Origin: Firmicutes bacterium CAG:882
GTDB lineage: Bacteria; Bacillota; Clostridia; Lachnospirales; Lachnospiraceae
Assembly (NCBI GenBank): GCA_000435595.1
Contig: FR895444.1
Location: 58,987-97,494 of the forward strand
DNA: 38,508 nucleotides
Direction: 5' to 3'
A program made the translations under genes and the position numbers. The notes below the pieces were generated by a model that was not told where the DNA came from, made no database searches, and saw only the letters and a program-made list of their open reading frames with translations. Shown here piece by piece: positions 32,907-38,508 of this stretch. Within the stretch, counting starts at the first letter, position 1; every line of letters starts with the position of its first letter.

Positions 32907-35021
32907 ATGGGAAAATTTGTACCTGAACACACAGATTTTAAATTAAGTCCCTATACAGGGCTTACCAAGGAGAGCTGGCTTGAGGCGGGAGTGTATATGC
33001 TTGACGGAATTTTTAAGCATATTAAGACATTTGACAGTCCCGTTGTGATGCCGAGGAAAGAGACACAGATTACATACCCGCATTATTATTCGGATGAAAA
33101 GACGAAGGCGGCTGAGGTGAAAGCGGAGATATTCGAGGGTCTGACACGTTCCATGTTCATTGCCGCACCTGTAATTCACAATATTCCTGAGCTTACACTC
33201 AACGGTTATAGGATTGCGGATTACTATAAGCAGCAGATCCTTGATATATGCACGAAGGGACATCCTTCGTATGTGGGAAGCTACTATGAAATCAAGGAGA
33301 GCACGAACTCAGACTGCTTCAGGACTTTTCAGCAGACAGTTGAGACATGTGCTCTTGTAATCTGTCTGTGGGCCTGCAAGGAGCAGATATGGGATACATA
33401 CACCAAGGCAGAGAAAGATAAGATTGCGGCATTTTTAGACAGCTATGCGAGAAATGCGACCGTTCCGCAGAATTGGAGACTTTTTAACATGCTTGACATG
33501 GCGTTCCTAAATATGAACGGCTATGATATTGACAGAGAGATTATGGCTGACCATGCACAGGCTATTTTGGAGTATTATGTGGGTGACGGCTGGTACAGGG
33601 ATGGTCAGAGCTTTGACTATTACTCATGCTGGGCTTTCAATTTCTATGCGCCGCTGTGGAATATGTGGTATGGGTACGAGAATGAGCCTTATATAGCAGA
33701 ACAGTTCGAGAAAAATTCCAACAAGCTCATGGAGACTTATGCGGATTTCTTCGACGCGGATGGCTTCACGAACATGTGGGGCAGAAGCAATATATACCGC
33801 TTCGCAGCAACAAGCTCATTCGATGGGAATATGCTTCTTAGGAATTCTACCGCGGATGCAGGGCTTTCAAGACGTATTATGTCCGGCTCGCTCATGCAGT
33901 TCCTCGGCAGAGATGATTTCCTGTGGGACGGAATACCTACACTCGGCTTCTACGGACAGTTCGCACCGCTTGTTCAGGGTTACTCCTGCGCGGAATCACC
34001 GTTCTGGCTTGGCAAGGCTTTTATGTGCCTGCACCTTCCGGATGACCATCCGTTCTGGACAGCAAAGGAGAACAACGGAAGCTGGGACAGATTAAAAGAG
34101 GGTGAGGTAAAGGAGACGGCACTTGACGGACCGGCGCTCTGCTTTACCAACCACAAATCGAGCGGTGAGACGATTCTGCGCTCGGGAAAAATAGTGAAAA
34201 ATATCGGAGACAAGCATGGACTTTGGAACTACGCAAAGCTTTCATTCAACACAAAGTATCCTTGGGAGGCAGCACCGAAGTTCAGCGAGAAGGATACGGA
34301 GCTTTTTAAAGTGTCGGAGAATATGGTTGAGTCACAGCAGTATGTGCTCCGTGATGTGACAAGCGGAAGCTTATCGCTTGCAAATGCGACCTTCTGGAGC
34401 GGACTAAGGGACGGAGTACTCTATAGGAGACAGTTCTTTGACTACCGTCTGGATGTCGAAATGCACTGGATACAGGGAATGTATCTGGCGGATTTCCCTG
34501 TTGGGTACGGAATCATGCGCGTGGATAAGTTAAAGCTTCACAGACATCCTGTTGAGCTCACACTCGGGGCATACGGTTTCCCTGACAACGGAACCGAAAT
34601 CGTAAAGCGTGAGAGCAGTGAGGAGCTTCTCGGAAAGCACGCACAGGCAGTTATATTAAAGGGTAAGGATGCCTGCGGTAACGAAAAGCAGCTTGCCATG
34701 ACAATCTATGACGGCTGGGATTTCATTGACCTCGTAAACAGCACGGGAAGCAATCCTGATTCCGAGAAATCCATAGTTGTCTACGCGGGTGCTAAGAGAA
34801 ACAAGCAGTACGGCGGACATGAGAAATATATCATGATTTCACAGGTGCTTACAAAGGAGAGTCATGAGGATTTCACGGAGGATGAGCTGTTCCCGCTTAA
34901 GAACATAAGCTACACCGACGCACAGCAGTGCGGATGCTTCGGACCTGTAAGGCTTGAGTTTAAGAACGGCACGGTAAAGACGGTTGACTATGCGGAGCTT
35001 GAGGGAAAGTTGAGCCTGTAG
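32907..35021 (+). CDS. DUF2264 domain protein, probable glycan-active enzyme
   Basis: A 704-residue protein. The N-terminal 370 residues form an alpha/alpha-barrel-like DUF2264 domain: FEGLTRSMFIAAPVIHNIPE, QQTVETCALVICLWACKEQI, NWRLFNMLDMAFLNMNGYDI, GDGWYRDGQSFDYYSCWAFN. A beta-sandwich C-terminal region follows. The aromatic-rich face (WYRDGQSFDYY, FWLGKAFMCLH) resembles glycoside hydrolases or polysaccharide lyases, and the family often lies with glycan-use genes, but the reaction is not something I can read from the sequence. No signal peptide is present, so it is intracellular. ATG 32907 follows GGGAG; the frame from 32844 overlaps folD. It lies 40 bases after folD. Confidence 0.85.
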   Translation: MGKFVPEHTDFKLSPYTGLTKESWLEAGVYMLDGIFKHIKTFDSPVVMPRKETQITYPHYYSDEKTKAAEVKAEIFEGLTRSMFIAAPVIHNIPELTLNGYRIADYYKQQILDICTKGHPSYVGSYYEIKESTNSDCFRTFQQTVETCALVICLWACKEQIWDTYTKAEKDKIAAFLDSYARNATVPQNWRLFNMLDMAFLNMNGYDIDREIMADHAQAILEYYVGDGWYRDGQSFDYYSCWAFNFYAPLWNMWYGYENEPYIAEQFEKNSNKLMETYADFFDADGFTNMWGRSNIYRFAATSSFDGNMLLRNSTADAGLSRRIMSGSLMQFLGRDDFLWDGIPTLGFYGQFAPLVQGYSCAESPFWLGKAFMCLHLPDDHPFWTAKENNGSWDRLKEGEVKETALDGPALCFTNHKSSGETILRSGKIVKNIGDKHGLWNYAKLSFNTKYPWEAAPKFSEKDTELFKVSENMVESQQYVLRDVTSGSLSLANATFWSGLRDGVLYRRQFFDYRLDVEMHWIQGMYLADFPVGYGIMRVDKLKLHRHPVELTLGAYGFPDNGTEIVKRESSEELLGKHAQAVILKGKDACGNEKQLAMTIYDGWDFIDLVNSTGSNPDSEKSIVVYAGAKRNKQYGGHEKYIMISQVLTKESHEDFTEDELFPLKNISYTDAQQCGCFGPVRLEFKNGTVKTVDYAELEGKLSL

Positions 35022-35078
35022 TACAAAAACGACATTAACCATACGAGGTGCCAAAAAGCGCACGGAAAAGAGGTTTAA

Positions 35079-35341
35079 ATGGAATTATTAAAGAAGAATG
35101 TTCAAAAAACAGAGGTACAGAGTGAAGATGTAAGAAAAATATAATCCTTGGTCGATTACGAATTTTTTGAAGGAAAGAAAATTAAGACCTTACTGGGCAT
35201 TGACCAGCTCCAACAGCCTTGTGAGCAGACTTATACAGCCAGCTTGGAAAGGATAAGAGTGCTATATGGAGCCTGCTTATGGCTAGTGGCTACTTAAAGC
35301 CGGATTCGGTTGAGTATAGAGGAGAGCTTTTGGAGATTTGA
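35079..35341 (+). pseudogene. AAA-ATPase-like/DUF1703 protein remnant, frameshifted
   Basis: Two pieces of a known ATPase family lie in different frames. From 35140 the frame reads YNPWSITNFLKERKLRPYWA followed by LTSSNSLVSRLIQ, and stops at 35254-35256. From 35255, one base over, it reads KSAIWSLLMASGYLKPDSVE and stops at 35339-35341. These are the family motifs NPWSI, YWANTSSN and WSLLLASGYLK; roughly 40 residues normally between the second and third are missing. A 21-codon ORF at 35079-35144 just upstream ends EDVRKI and would join YNPWS if two bases were restored. The ATPase start and nuclease end are absent, so this is a relic. It is not the source of any functional protein. Confidence 0.8.
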
Positions 35342-35369
35342 GGGCAAAAGGGTGCTGATAGCGGAATAA

Positions 35370-35436
35370 AAAATAAAACACCATGACAGATTGCGGTATG
35401 AATGAACAGCCGCTTTCAGTCATGGTGTTTTATTTT
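35370..35436. terminator. Bidirectional terminator with 18-bp perfect stem
   Basis: AAAATAAAACACCATGAC (35370-35387) is exactly complementary to GTCATGGTGTTTTATTTT (35419-35436). The loop can add a GCGG/CCGC stem. A and T runs on both sides fit termination of the plus-strand operon and of ridA from the other side. Confidence 0.9.
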
Positions 35437-35470
35437 GTGTAATAGGAAACTTCGTTCCTATTACACAAAA
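35433..35470. repeat. 16-bp perfect palindrome with ACTTCG loop
   Basis: TTTTGTGTAATAGGAA (35433-35448), loop ACTTCG, TTCCTATTACACAAAA (35455-35470). It overlaps the right arm of the previous terminator by four bases. The central GAAACTTCGTTCC is also at 31333. The stretch 35471-35596 after it holds no gene I can support; it is GC-richer (many CGC/GCG) than its surroundings. Confidence 0.65.
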
Positions 35471-35596
35471 CGTTCCGCGGGGATGCGCACTGCGGCGTAC
35501 AATGCAGATGTCGCAAGCGACCGCCGCAGGCGCGAGAATGCAGTTCTGAATGGAACGCGGGAAACGCTGCTTTTCAGGAAATACATTTGAATGAGC

Positions 35597-35968
35597 TTAT
35601 ACCTCAGCTATAACCTCAACCTCGCATAACACATTCTTAGGAAGTGTCTTTACTGCAACGCAGGAGCGGGCAGGCTTACCAGTGAAGTACTTAGCGTAAA
35701 TCTCATTGAACTTTCCGAAATCACCCATATCGGCAAGGAAACAGGTTGTCTTGACAACATTCTCGTAGGAAACCCCTGCTGCTTTTAAGAGTGCGCCGAG
35801 GTTCTTCATAACCTGCTCGGTCTGCTCCTCGATGGTTGTTCCGACAACTGCACCTGTTGCAGGATCAAGAGGAACCTGTCCCGATGAGTAGAAGAAGCCA
35901 TTGGTGATAAAACCCTGTGAATAAGGACCGATTGCTGCCGGAGCATCCGGTGTATTAACTAATTTCAT
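35597..35968 (-). CDS. ridA: RidA-family reactive intermediate/imine deaminase
   Basis: A 123-residue protein of typical length. Motifs are AAIGPYSQGFITNGFFYSSG, GQVPLDPATGAVVG, EEQTEQVMKNLGALLKAAG, and RSCVAVKTLPKNVLCEVEVI, containing the conserved Arg and the Cys/Glu of the trimer active site. RidA hydrolyses reactive enamines/imines such as 2-aminoacrylate released by PLP enzymes that act on serine or threonine. GGAGG on the minus strand lies eight bases ahead of the ATG. It is a single-gene unit converging on the DUF2264 operon. Confidence 0.95.
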   Translation of the reverse strand: MKLVNTPDAPAAIGPYSQGFITNGFFYSSGQVPLDPATGAVVGTTIEEQTEQVMKNLGALLKAAGVSYENVVKTTCFLADMGDFGKFNEIYAKYFTGKPARSCVAVKTLPKNVLCEVEVIAEV

Positions 35969-35988
35969 AAATTTAACCTCCGTGAATA

Positions 35989-36017
35989 TATATTTATATC
36001 GTATTTTAACGCGTCAA
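35989..36017 (-). promoter_or_regulatory. candidate promoter of ridA
   Basis: On the minus strand TTGACG (36017-36012) and AATATA (35994-35989) are 17 bases apart, ahead of the ridA ribosome site. The -10 is poor; TATATA two bases on is an alternative at a longer spacing. Confidence 0.4.
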
Positions 36018-36062
36018 AACAAAAAAGTAAACAATTCTTTGAGAGATTTTCTTTTAACGACT

Positions 36063-37022
36063 TTAATATAATTTTGGTAATTTGTCCAAAGTAATGGCAT
36101 AATCATGGTTATATAATTCTTTTAATACAACATACTCATTGTAATTTTCTGTCAGCACAAAAGCTCCGCTCCAAATCATATACCATAACCATGGTACCTT
36201 GGTGTCTGCTAACTTTTTGACATTCGGTAATATGCCGCTTTCCGCCAAAGCAGCTCCCTTATGTGCAGCCGTAATATTTTTCAAGTCATCATACTCGCTT
36301 TTAAAATCTCCATAAGCATAAGCAGGTGGATAAATGTCTCTTGAAATTATATCACAATAGTTATCTCCCACATACCCCTCTGCCAATGGGGAATTCCATA
36401 CCCAAATCAAATTATCAAGCTGATATTTTTCCGTATAATAGTGATACATAAATCTGTACAGCTCTCTGGCTGTATCGGTCCCTTTGGCACCCCACCAAAA
36501 CCATGCTCCTTCAGATTCATGAAAAGGTCTCCATAGAATCGGAATATTTTTCTCGCAAAAAGGCTGCAATAGTGATGCCATATAATCCAAATCATTACAC
36601 ATGGCAATATGTTCAGGTGTATCTTCAAGCAATGCACGTTCTGCATTAAAATCCGTATTTTCTGAATAAAAGGACTTATCTCTGCCTCCAAGAGGTGAAA
36701 ACCAATGCCATGTAAAGGTAATCAGCCCGCCTTTTTGTGCCCACTCCCATGCTTTATTTAAGGTTCCTCTGTTCCGCATTACCTCCGTTACACATGCGGC
36801 GCTTGCCGTTTCAAGCTTAATGTTAGGTGAATATGAAAGTAGCTCGAAGCCGCACAATGCGGGCAGTTTTCCTGTTACCTTCTGTATTTTTAATAATTCT
36901 TCCTGTTCCATGGTCTGTGTATGCTGACCTGTAATAATGCCTTTGCCTTCTATTTCGCCAAGATATTCAATAACATTTTTCACTTCATTTATCGCATGAG
37001 GATTACATGGGGTTGTTATCAT
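36063..37022 (-). CDS. Glycoside hydrolase family 26, beta-mannanase-like, cytoplasmic
   Basis: A 319-residue GH26 enzyme. Motifs are GIITGQHTQTMEQEELLKIQ, GGLITFTWHWFSPLGG, ILWRPFHESEGAWFWWG with acid/base Glu169, LIWVWNSP and GAALAESGILP with nucleophile Glu261. GH26 members mostly cut beta-1,4-mannans or act as mannobiohydrolases. There is no signal peptide or binding module, so this one probably acts on imported manno-oligosaccharides. The ribosome site is AAAGGAGTG. By eye its codon use is more AT-rich than that of its neighbours, which could mean recent acquisition; this was not computed. No transporter or mannosyl phosphorylase gene is adjacent. Confidence 0.88.
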   Translation of the reverse strand: MITTPCNPHAINEVKNVIEYLGEIEGKGIITGQHTQTMEQEELLKIQKVTGKLPALCGFELLSYSPNIKLETASAACVTEVMRNRGTLNKAWEWAQKGGLITFTWHWFSPLGGRDKSFYSENTDFNAERALLEDTPEHIAMCNDLDYMASLLQPFCEKNIPILWRPFHESEGAWFWWGAKGTDTARELYRFMYHYYTEKYQLDNLIWVWNSPLAEGYVGDNYCDIISRDIYPPAYAYGDFKSEYDDLKNITAAHKGAALAESGILPNVKKLADTKVPWLWYMIWSGAFVLTENYNEYVVLKELYNHDYAITLDKLPKLY

Positions 37023-37076
37023 AATCTACACTCCTTTGATTTTGTTCAGATTGACATGTGACTTATTTTTATCAAA

Positions 37077-37085
37077 ATTATAGCA
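37077..37085 (-). promoter_or_regulatory. extended -10 promoter of the GH26 gene
   Basis: On the minus strand TGCTATAAT (TG plus a TATAAT at 37082-37077) lies 55 bases before the start codon. No good -35 is visible, which an extended -10 tolerates. Confidence 0.5.
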
Positions 37086-37351
37086 CAGATTACCTGTGTA
37101 ATAAATTCAATAATTCCTAAAGCCTGTCTCATACAAGCTGTAATATAGTAATACGGTAACTGTCCATTTTACATATAGAATTAAAGCTGTAAAATTTGAA
37201 ATGGGCATGGGGCATGCGGCGCGGCAGGCGTATGTGTTTGGAAGAGAAAGAAGTAAGCGGAACAAGCATTTAGAGATATGATTTGCGTATCGAGGTAAAG
37301 AGAAAGTAACAGTGTAAAGAGAATACGACAGTATAATCGTAAATCAGATGG

Positions 37352-37391
37352 GCGGTTCACACTCGGCATAAAACGGGTGAGGACCGCTTTT
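37352..37391 (+). terminator. Terminator-like hairpin 1 in the stretch before the NlpC/P60 gene
   Basis: GCGGTTCACACTCG (37352-37365) pairs with CGGGTGAGGACCGC (37374-37387), thirteen of fourteen positions with two G-U, loop GCATAAAA, then TTTT. Confidence 0.65.
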
Positions 37392-37415
37392 CATATATAC
37401 ATTTTATAAATGCCT

Positions 37416-37453
37416 GCCACAGATGCAAAACCGGACCTCTGTGGCTGTTTTTT
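37416..37453 (+). terminator. Terminator-like hairpin 2 in the stretch before the NlpC/P60 gene
   Basis: GCCACAGA (37416-37423) and TCTGTGGC (37438-37445) pair perfectly, followed by TGTTTTTT. Confidence 0.65.
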
Positions 37454-37529
37454 CTGCCGGTTGTAATTCGGTAAAACATGGTTGAAAAGTGGCAATAAAT
37501 ACAAGGAATTACATAAGATATAAATTAAA

Positions 37530-37538
37530 GGGGGGGGG
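37530..37538 (+). repeat. poly-G tract of nine at the ribosome-binding position
   Basis: Nine G in a row lie five bases before the NlpC/P60 start codon and form its Shine-Dalgarno site. Homopolymeric tracts of this length can change by slippage during replication. Confidence 0.75.
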
Positions 37539-37543
37539 TAATC

Positions 37544-38476
37544 ATGAGAGGTGTATTTAACAGTGCGTATGCTTGCATATATGAGATTCCGTTCGAGATA
37601 AAGTGTGCCGAGGAGGGCGTGGTAAAGTCCGCGATAGCGGATGAGGGCTTGTACGGGCAAGGCTTTGAGGTTATCGGAGAGTGCTGTGACAGGGCGGGAG
37701 CGTTTGTCAGGATAAGAACTGATTACGGTTATGAGGGGTATGTAAAGTGCAATGATGTCATCTTATATGATGACTGTGCACGCGGATGCGATGAAGGAAA
37801 TATACAAGATATTCAAGGGACGAAGTATGAGTCTGTTCAGGTAAAAAAAGCGGTCGTTGACATTCTATCAGAGCCGTTCGTGGCTTCGGTGCGGCTTATG
37901 TCGGTCACGAGAGGTGCTCAGCTGATGTGCCTTGATATCGAAAAGGAAAAGAAGGATGAGAAGGAAAAATGTCCGGACAATCAATATGTGCGCGTGAGAC
38001 TGTACGACGGAAGGTGCGGATATATCCCGGGATCATGTGTGGAAGAATATGCTGCGCCGCTTGATGAAGAGCAGATTGCACGGCTTGACGAGGAGAAGCT
38101 TAGGGAGAGTCTTGTCAGAACGGCGGCCTTCTATCTTGGAGTGCAGTACAGATGGGGAGGAAAGACGCCGCTTGGCATAGACTGTTCGGGGCTTACCTCG
38201 ATGGCATATATGTTAAACGGAATATATATCTATCGCGATGCGGTGTTAAAGCCGGGATTTCCTGTGAGACAGATACCGTATGAGTGCATGAAGCCGGGGG
38301 ATTTAATGTATTTTCCGGGACATATTGCCATGTACATAGGAAACGGGGATTACATTCATTCCACGGCAAGAGCCGGGAGTGACGGAGTTGTAATTAACAG
38401 TCTTAACCCATGTTCGACACTGTTCAGGCTTGATTTGGCGGAGAGCCTGTATGCGGTGGGGAGCGTGTTTACTTAA
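37544..38476 (+). CDS. NlpC/P60-family gamma-D-glutamyl-diamino acid peptidase with SH3-like domains
   Basis: A 310-residue protein. Two SH3b-like domains cover about 15-75 and 95-170; the NlpC/P60 domain covers about 190-305. Catalytic residues are Cys214 (GIDCSGLTSMAYM), His260 (FPGHIAMYIG) and probably His272 (YIHSTAR). RWGGKTPLGIDCSG is the classic signature. There is no signal peptide or membrane helix, and the architecture resembles the cytoplasmic dipeptidyl-peptidase VI/YkfC group, which trims recycled peptidoglycan peptides. It has an unusual number of Cys, also consistent with a cytoplasmic place. The start follows a nine-G ribosome site. Translation stops just before a repeated sequence at the window end. 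Confidence 0.88.
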   Translation: MRGVFNSAYACIYEIPFEIKCAEEGVVKSAIADEGLYGQGFEVIGECCDRAGAFVRIRTDYGYEGYVKCNDVILYDDCARGCDEGNIQDIQGTKYESVQVKKAVVDILSEPFVASVRLMSVTRGAQLMCLDIEKEKKDEKEKCPDNQYVRVRLYDGRCGYIPGSCVEEYAAPLDEEQIARLDEEKLRESLVRTAAFYLGVQYRWGGKTPLGIDCSGLTSMAYMLNGIYIYRDAVLKPGFPVRQIPYECMKPGDLMYFPGHIAMYIGNGDYIHSTARAGSDGVVINSLNPCSTLFRLDLAESLYAVGSVFT

Positions 38477-38503
38477 AAAGATTCAGGTGTCAAAACATCC
38501 TGA
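38475..38503. repeat. dispersed 29-bp repeat, copy 2
   Basis: AAAAAGATTCAGGTGTCAAA followed by ACATCCTGA matches the copy at 15953-15981 with three differences. The first two bases belong to the stop codon of the NlpC/P60 gene. TCAGG and CCTGA can pair within it. The window ends just after, so its downstream context is unknown. Confidence 0.6.
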
Positions 38504-38508
38504 TTTAT

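Larger units (their letters stand above)
37130..37543. other. Gene-poor stretch with two terminator hairpins
   Basis: No convincing gene is seen between the GH26 promoter and the NlpC/P60 gene. A 26-codon ORF at 37201 has no ribosome site and is not supported. Two plus-strand terminator-like hairpins (listed separately) lie 24 bases apart, although no upstream plus-strand gene needs them. TATAAT at 37332-37337 sits just ahead of the first hairpin, without a matching -35. Confidence 0.4.

Noticed and set aside
35402..35590. 62-residue ORF downstream of the bidirectional terminator
   Set aside because: Its first part is made of the two hairpins and there is no ribosome site.
37201..37281. 26-codon ORF (MGMGHAARQAYVFGRERSKR...)
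   Set aside because: No ribosome site, no recognised family, and low expectation in a gene-poor stretch.
1..38508. tRNA, rRNA, CRISPR arrays, prophage or complete insertion sequences
   Set aside because: No cloverleaf, array of regularly spaced repeats, phage structural gene or transposase was seen on either strand.

Overview
This window reads as chromosomal DNA of an anaerobic Clostridia, most probably Lachnospiraceae. The reasons are the gene families (long RSH protein, HemZ, FchA-type cyclodeaminase beside FolD, DUF4037/DUF4125, DUF5050, DUF2264, remnants of DUF4143 and AAA-ATPase-like/DUF1703 ATPases), the strong GGAGG-type ribosome sites, TTGACA/TATAAT promoters and U-tailed terminators. 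This assignment comes from protein recognition, not from a database search. No tRNA, rRNA, CRISPR array, prophage or complete insertion sequence was seen.

Region 1 (1-8035): the 3' part of an RSH (p)ppGpp gene is followed by a metallo-beta-lactamase-fold hydrolase, hemZ and a stand-alone HD-GYP-like protein, tightly packed or overlapping. A chemoreceptor with its own promoter and glyA follow, closed by a long terminator. Region 2 (8034-13286): a small membrane protein lies divergent from an RlmI-type rRNA methyltransferase. Then come an M15 peptidase, an AAC(3)-fold acetyltransferase, a decayed DUF4143 ATPase, a compact promoter/22-codon ORF/terminator unit, and rsgA.

Region 3 (13287-22933): a 209-bp MITE-like fold-back element sits just before a GH2 glycosidase. 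A TetR regulator with two abutting palindromes over its transcription start precedes a heterodimeric ABC exporter and an 818-residue TPR-DUF4037-DUF4125 protein carrying a classical nucleotidyltransferase motif. A 21-bp perfect hairpin ends this unit and the facing DUF5050 gene. Region 4 (22980-30281): DUF5050 protein (minus), pheA, ppx and ppk as an operon, then a DRE-TIM aldolase-like gene with its own consensus promoter.

Region 5 (30340-38508): aldo/keto reductase, a cyclodeaminase/FolD pair and a DUF2264 protein, then a frameshifted AAA-ATPase-like relic and a bidirectional terminator. RidA and a cytoplasmic GH26 beta-mannanase-like enzyme lie on the minus strand. A gene-poor stretch with two terminator hairpins precedes an NlpC/P60 protein whose ribosome site is a run of nine G.

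Functional threads: stringent response and polyphosphate (RSH, Ppx, Ppk); one-carbon metabolism (GlyA, FchA, FolD, with FolD apparently lacking the usual cyclohydrolase lysine that FchA could replace); glycan use (GH2, GH26, DUF2264); peptidoglycan peptides (M15, NlpC/P60). The least explained parts are the TetR/ABC/nucleotidyltransferase-like unit, the 22-residue peptide unit, and several dispersed short repeats.
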